The position numbers and the translations under genes were made by a program. Below the pieces are notes generated by a model that saw nothing but the letters and a program-made list of their open reading frames with translations, was not told where the DNA came from and searched no databases. From Streptomyces umbrinus (GTDB lineage: Bacteria > Actinomycetota > Actinomycetes > Streptomycetales > Streptomycetaceae): a DNA stretch of 64,000 nucleotides. Location of the stretch: contig NZ_JAUSZI010000002.1 of the NCBI RefSeq assembly GCF_030817415.1, positions 5,952,001 through 6,016,000 on the forward strand, in the 5' to 3' direction. Of this stretch, positions 28,471-36,631 are shown piece by piece. Each line of letters starts with the position of its first letter. The first letter of the stretch is position 1.

Positions 28471-28953
28471 ATGACCGTCCGACCCGTGGTCAAGCGCACC
28501 GCCCGGGCCGTCCTACTGGACGGCAATGACCTGGTCCTCATCAAGCGGACCAAGCCCGGCGTCGATCCCTACTGGCTGACGCCCGGCGGCGGGGTCGAGC
28601 CGGAGGACACGACCGTCGTCGACGCACTCCATCGTGAGGTGCACGAGGAACTCGGCGCCAAGATCACCGATGTGGTGCCCTGCTTCGTCGACACCGTCGA
28701 ACACATCGGCGACAATGCCAGAACGACCGGCGTGAAGGTCCAGCACTTCTTCGTCTGCCGCCTGGAATCCATGGACCCGTCACTGCGCCATGGCCCCGAG
28801 ATCGACGAGCCCTGCGGGGAGTACGAGATCGTGCGGATCCCCTTCACCCGCGTGGGCATCGCTTCCGTCCATCTCGTACCGCTGTCGCTGCGGCACTATC
28901 TCGACGGGAACATCGAGGGCGTACTGGCGATGCACGCGCCCGATCTGGGCTGA
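28471..28953 (+). CDS. Nudix hydrolase
   Basis: A 160-residue protein that is essentially one Nudix domain. The Nudix box GX5EX7REUXEEXGU is intact: GGGVEPEDTTVVDALHREVH followed by EELGAKI. Nudix enzymes hydrolyse nucleoside diphosphates linked to another group. The strand VKRTARAVLLDGNDLVLIKR precedes the box. Substrate cannot be assigned. ATG 28471 follows a parS-like site and the LysR gene. It converges with the flavohemoglobin gene about 100 bp away. Confidence 0.9.
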   Translation: MTVRPVVKRTARAVLLDGNDLVLIKRTKPGVDPYWLTPGGGVEPEDTTVVDALHREVHEELGAKITDVVPCFVDTVEHIGDNARTTGVKVQHFFVCRLESMDPSLRHGPEIDEPCGEYEIVRIPFTRVGIASVHLVPLSLRHYLDGNIEGVLAMHAPDLG

Positions 28954-29053
28954 CGGCCCGCTCCTTCGGTTCCGGGCCGGGCTCCGGTTCCGGCCTGGGC
29001 TGTCCCTGCCCGTGCCGGATCGGTCCACTGCCTGCGTAGCTCTTGGCTCGGAG

Positions 29054-30770
29054 TCAGTATCCGGTCACGACGAGTTCTTCCACCGCGTCGTGACGGATCC
29101 TCTCCGACGGGATGCCGATGTCCCTGAGCGCGTCGACGCCGCTGCGGATCATGCCGGGAGGGCCCGACAGGTATGCGTCGTACTCGTTCCACGGCCCGTA
29201 CTCGCGTACGGCGTCGGGGAGGTGCAGATGCCCGTGCTGGTCGACTATCGGGCGCACCGCGAGCCAAGGGTGGCTCTGCTGGAGCCGGAGCATCGTGTCG
29301 ATGTCGTACAGGTCATGATCGGTACGGGCTCCGTAGAACACCTCGACCGGGCGCCGCTCGCCGTGCTCTGCGACGTCCTCGACGAGGGCCTTTATCGGCG
29401 CTATGCCGGTACCGCCGCCCAGGCAGAGCAGGCCGCTGTCGGTGGTGTGATCGACGGTCATCGAGCCGGCCGGCGGGGCCGAGCCGGATGACGTCGCCGG
29501 GGCGGGCACGGTGCACGAGCGCGTTGGAGACCCAGCCCGCCGGAATCGCCTTCACATGGAAGGACAGCAGTCCGTCGGAGCGGGGCGCCGAGGCGAACGA
29601 GTAGTGCCGCCAGATCCGCGGCCACCAAGGGGTCTCCACGCTCGCGTACTGCCCGGCGAGGAAGGGGTACGGCTGGTCGGGGCGGACCGTGATGACGGCG
29701 ACGTCCGCGGTCCTGAGGTCGTGCGAGATCACCTCGGCGTGCCACCAGGCCGGGGCCCTCAGTTCGTCCGCGGCCGCGGCGTCGATCATGACCTGCGAGA
29801 TCGTCGTGTACGCCCGGACCCAGGCGGCCTCGGTCTCCCCGTCCCAGACCGACGAGGCGAACCGGCTGAGCGAGCCGATCAGGCACTCGCCGACGGCCGG
29901 GTAGTGCTCGGGGCGGGTGCCGTACTTGCGGTGGCCCCGACCGAGGTTCTTCAGATACGCGACCAGGACCTCGGTGTTGTCGATGTGCTCGGCCGCGGTC
30001 AGCAGTGCCCGCAGGAGCCGGTCCCGCTGAGTGTCCATCGCGGCGGGGAAGAGCTGGCGCAGCTCCGGGTGCCGCACGAAGAGCAGCGCGTAGAAGTACG
30101 AGGTGACCTTGTCGGCGACGGGGCCCACCTCGGCCATGGTCCGACGGATGAGGACGGCGTCCGGGGAGGCGGCCTGGGCGGGGGCAGGAACGGCTACGGC
30201 GGCGGGGGCAGGGGCGGAGCGCTGGTCGGGGACGCGGGGCGCCTGGTCGGGCCCCGGTGGGGCGGGAGGACCGGCGTGGGCCTGCGGGGCGGGGAGACCG
30301 GTGTAGGCCTGTGGGGAGGGTGTCGCCTCGTGCGTCATGGCCGTCGTCGCGCTCTGGCCGACAGGAGCAGCTCCAGCATGAGCGGCCCAGGCTTGAGGGG
30401 TGTCGGCATGAGGGGTGTCGGCACGGGAAGCGTCGGCAGGCGCGGACCTGGCGTCGGTGGGGTCGCCGTGGGGGGCGTGGCTGCCGTCAGGGGAGCCCGC
30501 GTGGCGGCCGCGCGCGGCCGTGGCTCCGGTGTCGGCTCGTTCGGTGCCGGAGACGGCCTCGTCGGTCGGGGGTATTCGTTGCCGCGTCGTGGCGTCGGTA
30601 CCCGGCGCGGGCCTGCCGACGGGGCGCAACGCGGCCAGGCGATGGCCCTCGGGCGCCTCCTGCTCGCCGCCCGCGGGCGGCTCCGGCGGCTTGTGCGGCG
30701 TGAACCAGCCGCCCCCGCCACTACCCCCTGAAGTGCCGTTGTCGGCCGACGTGGTGGTCGGAGCGTCCAT
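29054..30770 (-). CDS. Flavohemoglobin-like globin/FAD/NAD protein with long N-terminal extension (frameshifted)
   Basis: After a Pro/Ala-rich disordered region of about 200 residues, a globin domain runs from about 202 to 333, with distal-side Tyr in KVTSYFYALLF and proximal His280 in LGRGHRKYG. An FAD-binding domain carries the RxYS motif (RHYS, 388-391). The NAD-binding domain has LLCLGGGTGIAPIKA and LSGPPGMI. Flavohemoglobins detoxify NO with O2 and NAD(P)H. The frame breaks at GGGG 29475-29478: removing one base joins VIRLG to PPAGSMTVDH, giving 571 residues. ATG 30770 has GAGG six bases upstream. Confidence 0.85.
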
Positions 30771-31192
30771 GTTGTGCCTCGCCTCGAACATCTTTCGGTC
30801 GGTCTGCGCACTTCCTCGATCGGAAGATGCCTGCTTTCCCCCGCAGACTGCTTGCTTCCCCGTTCCGCTCCGCCCCGTCGCCCCATGGCGGCCACATTGA
30901 ACCTCGGAATCCCGCACCCTACGGACAAGTAAGCCGAGAGTGTGACATTGGCCGCACTACCGCCATCGCAGCATCTCACCCCGCGCCAACACCCCGGCCA
31001 TGTAACCGGAAATGCGGGTCTTCGATCTCTCTGTCCCGTTAGGCTGCATTGCCCTTTGTTCGCCCTGGCGGGATGCGCGGACATCACACCGGACACGAAC
31101 CGGAGTCGACCATACCGGCCACTGTCCGGCACACAAGTCTCCACTTCCCCACGTCGGGAATTGAAGGGGGACCGGAGTGTCGATTCCTTCAA
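30771..31192. other. Upstream region of the globin gene, no gene seen
   Basis: About 420 bp without a supportable gene. It is somewhat A/T-richer than its neighbours and should contain the promoter of the flavohemoglobin-like gene. An inverted repeat AATTGAAGG (31159-31167) / CCTTCAATT (31186-31194) overlaps the stop codon of the HAD gene and may terminate it. I could not recognise an NsrR-type site. Confidence 0.4.
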
Positions 31193-31825
31193 TTACCGGG
31201 CAGGACACACCAATTCATAGGCATCCCGCAGATCCCGCCCCACGTAGGAGTGGGTGGCGAGGCCTTCCAGATGCCGATCCGCATTGACGGCGACGGATAC
31301 CGGAACCACCCCGAACAGGTCCCTGTCCGACATCGAGTCGCCGTACGCGACGCAGTCGGCCCTCGCCACCCCGAACTCCGCACAGAGCCGGTCCGCTATC
31401 CGCACCTTGGCCGCCGCGCTCAGGATCCCGGCAGGGTTCACCGGCTCGGTGAACGGCACCGCGGGGAAGCGTGATCCGTACGCCGCGTGCGCGCCCCAGC
31501 CCGTCAGCCGCTCGACGAAGAAGGAGGGTGAGAGCGAGACGACAGCGCAGTAGTCGCCGCTCCCCCTGATGTCCGCCCAGACGTCCCGGATGCCCTCCAG
31601 CCACGGCGCACTCGCGAAAGCGGTCGCCACATGCGTCTCGGTGAGATGCCTCCAGAGAGCGTGTACCTGCGTCGCATACTCCGGTGGGCCTATGAGACCC
31701 GCACCGATCGCCTCGTCGAGCGCCACGGTCTCGGCTTCCAGGCCGAGCTGTCGGGAGATCTCCACGGGCGCCGAGGTGCCGTGCAGCAAGGTCCCGTCCA
31801 GATCGAAGAGATGAAGTCTCGCCAT
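31193..31825 (-). CDS. HAD-family hydrolase (phosphoserine-phosphatase-like)
   Basis: A 210-residue HAD hydrolase. Motif I LHLFDLDGTLLHGT contains the nucleophilic Asp. Motif II is in CAVVSLSPSFFVERL, and motif IV is DCVAYGDSMSDRDLFG. A helical cap of the C1 type lies between residues 15 and 80. This fits the SerB-like branch (HAD-IB), though the substrate is unknown. ATG 31825. It lies alone on the minus strand, divergent from the membrane protein gene. Confidence 0.85.
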   Translation of the reverse strand: MARLHLFDLDGTLLHGTSAPVEISRQLGLEAETVALDEAIGAGLIGPPEYATQVHALWRHLTETHVATAFASAPWLEGIRDVWADIRGSGDYCAVVSLSPSFFVERLTGWGAHAAYGSRFPAVPFTEPVNPAGILSAAAKVRIADRLCAEFGVARADCVAYGDSMSDRDLFGVVPVSVAVNADRHLEGLATHSYVGRDLRDAYELVCPAR

Positions 31826-31892
31826 GTACGCCGAGGCTAGTACGTGGGGTTACTCCCGCCGTCAGACGTAGTTTCCGCTCCCGCCCGGCACG

Positions 31893-32483
31893 GTGTTTCA
31901 CGTGAAACTAAGCCGCCCCGCACGCCGGGCCACCCTTGTCGTCCATGTAGCCGCCTCCGCGGGCTGGCTCGGGCTCACGCTCGGGCTGCTCGCTCTGGGG
32001 ATCACCGCGACCACCACAGGGTCCGCAGTGACCGTTGAGGCCTCCGTCCGCGCCATGAAGCTGTTCGCCGACTGGCTCCTGCTCCCCCTCGCGTTTCTCA
32101 CGCTCGTCAGTGGTCTGGTGCTGTCCCTGGGCACGCCGTGGGGGCTGGCGAGGCACCGCTGGGTCTACATCAAGTTCTGGCTGACTCTCGCCACGATCAC
32201 CGCCACTGTCTTCGCGCTGCGTCCCGGAGTAGGTTCCGCTGTCACAGCCGTTTCGGCAGGTGGCCCGCTGCCTGACGCCGGTGACGTTCTGTTCGGGCCG
32301 ATCGTCTCGCTGTCCGCCTATCTCTTCATGACGGTGATCTCGGTCCTCAAGCCCTGGGGACTGACCCGGCGTGGACGGAAGCTGCGTGAGCAGAAGTCGG
32401 CCGGGCAGAAGCCGCGTGGGCAAAAGATCAGTGCGGCTGCCCGGAAACCGGTGGACGCCGAGCGGGCATCTCAGACAGCCTGA
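31893..32483 (+). CDS. Four-helix integral membrane protein (DUF2269-like)
   Basis: The 196-residue protein has four hydrophobic helices, including AGWLGLTLGLLALGITATTT, LLLPLAFLTLVSGLVLSLG, FWLTLATITATVFAL and VSLSAYLFMTVISVL, with a Lys/Gln-rich tail. It resembles DUF2269-type integral membrane proteins. The first codons are the parS sequence itself: GTG at 31893 reads MFHVKLSRPARR. A GTG three codons later is another possible start. It is followed after five bases by a GNAT gene, so they are co-transcribed. Function unknown. Confidence 0.7.
   Translation: MFHVKLSRPARRATLVVHVAASAGWLGLTLGLLALGITATTTGSAVTVEASVRAMKLFADWLLLPLAFLTLVSGLVLSLGTPWGLARHRWVYIKFWLTLATITATVFALRPGVGSAVTAVSAGGPLPDAGDVLFGPIVSLSAYLFMTVISVLKPWGLTRRGRKLREQKSAGQKPRGQKISAAARKPVDAERASQTA
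31895..31908. promoter_or_regulatory. parS: parS site (ParB-binding), perfect core
   Basis: Perfect GTTTCACGTGAAAC at the 5' end of the DUF2269-like gene, overlapping its first codons. Confidence 0.9.
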
Positions 32484-32488
32484 CCTGC

Positions 32489-33355
32489 GTGTCGACTCCT
32501 TCCCCCGCCTTCCAGCCCATCCGCCGTCTGACGCCACGCGATCTCTCCGCCTGCGCCGATCTCTCCGAGAACCGCGGCTGGCCCCGCGAGGAACACAAGT
32601 GGGGCCTCCTCCTCACGGCCGGCACGGGTTATGGCATCGACGACCCCGACGGGGGCCTCGTCACCGCCTGCGTCGTGACCTCGTACGGGCCCCAGGACCG
32701 CCCCGCTCTGGCCGCGATCGGCATGGTGCTGGTCGCCGAGCGGCACGCCCGCCAGGGCGTCGGACGCAGGCTGATGCGGCATGTCGTCGGCGAGCTGGGC
32801 ACCACACCGATGACGCTGCACGCGACGCCGTACGGGCGCCCTCTCTACGAGGAACTGGGGTTCAAGACCACCGGACGAGCCGAGATGGTCCGCGGCCACT
32901 TCGCCCCAAGCGGACCGGAGCCCGAGGTCGCCACGCGTGCTGCCACCGCCGAGGACCTCACCGCGATCCTCCGGCTCGACGAAGAGGTCTTCGGTACCGA
33001 CCGCACGCACATGATCACGCGCCTGCCCGCCTTCGCCGACCAGTTGCGTGTCGCCGAGGAGGACGGCCGGGTCATCGGCTACGCGGCCGCCTGGCCCAAC
33101 CTGGACAACCATGTCGTGGGCCCGCTGATCGCCCGCGACACGCAGACGGCCAAGGCGCTCATCGCCTCGCTGGCCGCCCACGTCGACGGGCCTTTGCGCA
33201 CCGACATCGACGTACGGCACGAGGAGTTGCTGGCGTGGGTGAAAAAACGCGGGCTCGCTCCCACGGGTTTCAACGCGGTCATGACGTACGGCATCGCGGA
33301 GTTGCCGGGAGACTGGACGCGGCGGTTCGCTCCCCTCACGGTGGCGGCGGGCTGA
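32489..33355 (+). CDS. GNAT acetyltransferase, two-domain
   Basis: A 288-residue protein with two GNAT folds. The N-terminal one has an acetyl-CoA loop in ERHARQGVGRRLMRHVVGEL (Q/R-x-x-G-x-G/A) and ends in the typical YEELGFKTTGRAEM. The C-terminal one, from about 160, contains EDGRVIGYAAAWPN but lacks a clear pyrophosphate loop and may be inactive. Substrate unknown. GTG 32489 lies five bases after the upstream stop codon. A strong shared hairpin terminator follows. Confidence 0.83.
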   Translation: MSTPSPAFQPIRRLTPRDLSACADLSENRGWPREEHKWGLLLTAGTGYGIDDPDGGLVTACVVTSYGPQDRPALAAIGMVLVAERHARQGVGRRLMRHVVGELGTTPMTLHATPYGRPLYEELGFKTTGRAEMVRGHFAPSGPEPEVATRAATAEDLTAILRLDEEVFGTDRTHMITRLPAFADQLRVAEEDGRVIGYAAAWPNLDNHVVGPLIARDTQTAKALIASLAAHVDGPLRTDIDVRHEELLAWVKKRGLAPTGFNAVMTYGIAELPGDWTRRFAPLTVAAG

Positions 33356-33458
33356 AGGGCAGAGGATGAGTTCGGCCGACGTCGCAGAGCTCGGCGTCTG
33401 AGAGCTGAGCCTCTGAGAAATCCGAGGTTGAGCTCGGCGGTCAAGAGCTGGCGGCACA

Positions 33459-33495
33459 CCGAAACGCCTGCCCCGGATGGGGGCAGGCGTTTCGG
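33459..33495. terminator. Strong bidirectional hairpin terminator
   Basis: A perfect 16-bp stem: CCGAAACGCCTGCCCC (33459-33474) and its complement at 33480-33495, loop GGATG. TATTT follows on the plus strand. It lies between the convergent GNAT and HbpS/GlcG-like genes. Confidence 0.85.
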
Positions 33496-33507
33496 TATTT
33501 CCTGGCG

Positions 33508-33948
33508 CTACGGCGCTTTCCAGCGCTCCTGGGCGAGCGTCTTCAGCGCGGCCGTGGCGAAGGAGTGGTCCTGCTCCGGCGCGCCGCCGCCGACACCGAT
33601 CGCGCCGATGAGGCGGCCGTCGCGGTGGACCGGGACACCGCCCGCGATGAAGAGCAGCGGGCGGTCGAGGGCGGTGGGCAGGGTGTGGAAGAGGCCACCC
33701 GGCTGCACGGCGTCGACGAGATCCGCGGTGGGGGTGTCCAGCTGCAGTGCCGTGTAGGCCTTGCGGGTGCTGGTCTCACCGGAGATCAGTACGGCCCGGT
33801 CGTCGCGCCGGAAGGCAAGCAGGTGGCCGCCCGCGTCGAGGATGGTGACGCTGACCTTCACGTCGGCGGCTTCCGCGGCGCGACGGGCGGCCGTGACGAG
33901 AGCCTCGGCGTCCTGGATGGTCAGCGGGGTGACGGTGGCGGTGCTCAT
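33508..33948 (-). CDS. GlcG/HbpS-family (haem-binding-like) protein
   Basis: The 146-residue protein belongs to the GlcG/HbpS family. Typical segments are ADVKVSVTILDAGGHLLAFR, VLISGETSTRKAYTALQL, and FIAGGVPVHRDGRLIGAIGV. In Streptomyces, secreted HbpS binds haem and senses redox stress; this copy has no signal peptide. A cytosolic haem-linked or small-molecule role is therefore a guess. ATG 33948 has AAGGAG 10 bases upstream. It follows the MFS gene on the same strand. Confidence 0.82.
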   Translation of the reverse strand: MSTATVTPLTIQDAEALVTAARRAAEAADVKVSVTILDAGGHLLAFRRDDRAVLISGETSTRKAYTALQLDTPTADLVDAVQPGGLFHTLPTALDRPLLFIAGGVPVHRDGRLIGAIGVGGGAPEQDHSFATAALKTLAQERWKAP

Positions 33949-34130
33949 GAGCTTGTTTCTCCTTGATGGGTGGTGCTGTGTGGGGGTGCTGGTTTGCCGG
34001 GTCGTGGCGTGTGGGGGCAGCGGTCCGCTGAGATGCGGGTGAAGGCTTGCTCGGGCTTCGGTCGGCCGCCGGACAGCCCTGGCCCTGCGGCCGGCCACGC
34101 CAGGGCGGATGCGACCGCCCAGGCAGCGGG

Positions 34131-35360
34131 TCAGTGGTGCACAGCCGCCTTCTGCTGCCCGGACTCCGCCGACGCTGCCCCGGTGACGATCAGGCCGTCG
34201 GCCGTGTTGGCGGCGTCGGCCCGGCGCTCCAGAGCGGCCGAGAGGACGGCCAGCACGAGGGCGGCCGCGGCGAGGACCGCGCCGACCCAGTTGGGGGCGG
34301 TGTAGCCGAGGCCGGCCGCGATGACGATGCCGCCGAGCCAGGCGGAGAGGGCGTTGCCGAGGTTGAAGGCGCCGATGTTCACGGCGGAGGCGAGCGTCGG
34401 GGCGCCGTGCGCCTGGTCGAGCACCCGCTTCTGGAGCGGTGGCACGGTGGCGAACCCGAGGGCACCGATCAGCGTGATGGTCACGGCCGCCGCGATCTTG
34501 TTGTGCGCGGTGAGCGTGAAGAGCGCGAGTACGACGGCGAGGGCGCCCAGGGAGACGTACAGCATCGGCATCAGGGCGCGGTCGGCGAACCTGCCGCCGA
34601 CGAGGTTGCCGCCGACCATGCCGATACCGAAGAGAACGAGTAGCCAGGTGACGGAACCGTCGGCGAAGCCGCCCACGTGCGTCATCATCGGCGCGATGTA
34701 GGTGATCGCCGCGAAGACTCCGCCGAAGCCGAGGACGGTCATCGCCATCGCGAGCAGCACCTGGACGTTCTTGAACGCGGCCAGCTCGTGACGCAGGCGC
34801 ACGCCTTCCGGCTTGGCCATGTCAGGGACGAGCTTGGCGATGCCCGCCAGGCCGAGGACGCCCAGGGCCGCGACGATCGTGAACGTCACGCGCCAGCCGA
34901 CGGACTGGCCGATGAGGGTGCCCAGCGGTACGCCGACGACGTTGGCGACGGTCAGGCCGGTGAACATCATCGAGATGGCGCCGGCCTTCTTGTCCGGCGC
35001 GACGAGGTCCGCGGCCACCACCGAGCCGATGCCGAAGAAGGCACCGTGCGCGAGCGAGGCGACCACGCGGCCGATCAGCATCACGGTGAAGTTGGGAGCG
35101 ACGGCGGAGAGCAGGTTGCCGACGATGAAGAGCCCCATCAGGAGCATCAGCATCCGCTTGCGGGAAACCTTGGTGCCGAGGACCGTCATGAGCGGCGCGC
35201 CGAACATGACGCCGAGCGCGTAGCCGGTCACGAGGAAGCCCGCGGTGGGGATCGAGACACCGAAGTCACCGGCGACCTCGGGCAGCAAACCCATGATCAC
35301 GAACTCGGTGGTTCCGATTCCGAAGGCCCCGATCGCGAGGGCAAGAAGCGCGAGAGGCAT
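34131..35360 (-). CDS. MFS transporter, DHA1/AraJ-like
   Basis: The 409-residue protein has twelve predicted helices in the DHA1 drug/arabinose-efflux pattern: MPLALLALAIGAFGIGTTEF, VIMGLLPEVAGDFGVSIPTA, then GAPLMTVLGTKVSRKRML as the motif-A loop. The ATG at 35360 has GGAAGG nine bases upstream. It is divergent from the MarR gene with about 140 bp between, the usual arrangement of an efflux pump and its repressor. The exported compound is unknown. Confidence 0.9.
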   Translation of the reverse strand: MPLALLALAIGAFGIGTTEFVIMGLLPEVAGDFGVSIPTAGFLVTGYALGVMFGAPLMTVLGTKVSRKRMLMLLMGLFIVGNLLSAVAPNFTVMLIGRVVASLAHGAFFGIGSVVAADLVAPDKKAGAISMMFTGLTVANVVGVPLGTLIGQSVGWRVTFTIVAALGVLGLAGIAKLVPDMAKPEGVRLRHELAAFKNVQVLLAMAMTVLGFGGVFAAITYIAPMMTHVGGFADGSVTWLLVLFGIGMVGGNLVGGRFADRALMPMLYVSLGALAVVLALFTLTAHNKIAAAVTITLIGALGFATVPPLQKRVLDQAHGAPTLASAVNIGAFNLGNALSAWLGGIVIAAGLGYTAPNWVGAVLAAAALVLAVLSAALERRADAANTADGLIVTGAASAESGQQKAAVHH

Positions 35361-35413
35361 GGGGGAGAACCTTCCCAGACGATTGCAGGAGCGCTTTACG
35401 TGCGTTGACAATA

Positions 35414-35438
35414 CTTGCAGACGCCGACTAGTTGCAAG
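35414..35438. promoter_or_regulatory. Candidate MarR operator
   Basis: Inverted half-sites CTTGCA (35414-35419) and TGCAAG (35433-35438) in the divergent MFS/MarR promoter region. A TTGACA -35-like hexamer is just to the left at 35405-35410. Assignment to the neighbouring MarR is inference. Confidence 0.5.
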
Positions 35439-35500
35439 CGCGGACTATTGCGGGAGTGCTCTATCCTGGTGTCAGCCGCTCCGGTACGGAGGAGAACGCC

Positions 35501-35965
35501 ATGACAGCGACGGACCCCGCGCTCACCGCCCTCGCCCAGGGCTGGTGCGCCCTCTCCCTGCTGCACGGGAGGATCGAGGCTCACATCGAACGGGCCCTGC
35601 AGACCAAGCACGACCTGAGCGTGCGCGAGTACTCGCTGCTCGACGTTCTCAGCCGTCAGCACGACGGCGACGGCGGCCACCTCCAGATGAAGCAGGTCGC
35701 CGACGCGGTCGTCCTCAGCCAGAGCGCCACCACGCGACTGGTGACCCGCCTGGAGGACCGCGGGCTGCTCTTGCGTTACCTGTGCCCGACCGATCGCCGC
35801 GGCATCTACACGAACGTCAGCGAGGCGGGCCTCAAGCTCCTCGACGAAGCCCGGCCCACCAATGACTCCGCTCTGCGCGAGGCACTCGACGCAGCGGCCA
35901 TGAATCCCGAGCTGGCGCCGCTGGTGCGCGTCGTCGAGTCGGCGAGCGCGCCGACGCCCGCGTAA
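35501..35965 (+). CDS. MarR-family transcriptional regulator
   Basis: A 154-residue winged-helix regulator. The HTH is in MKQVADAVVLSQSATTRLVT with the wing LCPTDRRGIYTNVSEAG. N- and C-terminal helices form the dimerisation region. ATG 35501 has GGAGGAG about seven bases upstream. It is divergent from the MFS exporter gene and probably represses it and itself. Ligand unknown. Confidence 0.9.
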   Translation: MTATDPALTALAQGWCALSLLHGRIEAHIERALQTKHDLSVREYSLLDVLSRQHDGDGGHLQMKQVADAVVLSQSATTRLVTRLEDRGLLLRYLCPTDRRGIYTNVSEAGLKLLDEARPTNDSALREALDAAAMNPELAPLVRVVESASAPTPA

Positions 35966-36021
35966 CGAGCGCGGCCACCCTGCGCGCGCGTGATGCACCG
36001 GCGTCGGGTCACATCTACGTA

Positions 36022-36069
36022 GGGGCACGTCAACGCGGGGGCACGTCTGTCCAGGGGCACGTCTGCGTA
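36022..36069. repeat. Three tandem 16-bp repeats upstream of a GNAT gene
   Basis: GGGGCACGTC occurs at 36022, 36038 and 36054, an exact 16-bp spacing. It ends 11 bp before the GNAT ATG. The regular spacing suggests a multi-site operator or a recent tandem duplication. Confidence 0.6.
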
Positions 36070-36079
36070 GGGTGCTGCC

Positions 36080-36532
36080 ATGGGAGATCTTGAGATACGA
36101 CCGGCTGCCCCGGACGACGTCCCTGCCATCGTCGCGATGCTCGCCGACGACCCTCTGGGAGCGCAGCGCGAGTCACCGGACGACCTGAGCCCCTATCTGG
36201 CCGCCCTGGAGCGCCTGAGTGACGATCCGAATCAGCATCTGGTCGTCGCCGTACGCGAGGGCCGTGTCGTCGGCACGCTCCAACTCACGATCATTCCGGG
36301 GCTGTCCCGCAAGGGCGCGACCCGCTCGATCATCGAAGGCGTACGCATTCATGCCGACGAGCGCGGCAGCGGTCTGGGCACCCGCTTCATCGAGTGGGCG
36401 ATCGACCGTTCCCGGAGCGAGGGCTGCCAGTTGGTGCAGCTGACCTCCGACGTCAGCCGCACCGACGCCCGCCGGTTTTACGAACGGCTCGGCTTCACGG
36501 CATCCCACGTCGGGTTCAAGCTGCAACTCTGA
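36080..36532 (+). CDS. GNAT-family N-acetyltransferase
   Basis: The 150-residue protein is a single GNAT domain. It starts LEIRPAAPDDVPAIVAML and has acetyl-CoA contacts in VRIHADERGSGLGTRFIEWA. It ends with ARRFYERLGFTASHVGFKL, the standard GNAT C-terminus. Substrate unknown. ATG 36080 lies just after three 16-bp repeats. The gene is convergent with the serine hydrolase gene. Confidence 0.9.
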   Translation: MGDLEIRPAAPDDVPAIVAMLADDPLGAQRESPDDLSPYLAALERLSDDPNQHLVVAVREGRVVGTLQLTIIPGLSRKGATRSIIEGVRIHADERGSGLGTRFIEWAIDRSRSEGCQLVQLTSDVSRTDARRFYERLGFTASHVGFKLQL

Positions 36533-36574
36533 GGCTAATCCCGGCCGCCGAGTCGATGCGCGGGTCCATGTTGC

Positions 36575-36618
36575 GGTGAGGGGCGTCATGTTTCACGTGA
36601 AACATGACGCCCCTCACC
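36575..36618. promoter_or_regulatory. parS: parS within a 44-bp perfect palindrome
   Basis: The core GTTTCACGTGAAAC is at 36590-36603. Perfect symmetry extends 15 bp further on each side (GGTGAGGGGCGTCAT and its complement), giving two 22-base arms without a loop. It lies between the convergent GNAT and hydrolase genes, so it may serve both ParB binding and transcription termination. Confidence 0.9.
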
Positions 36619-36631
36619 CATCACAGTGCGG

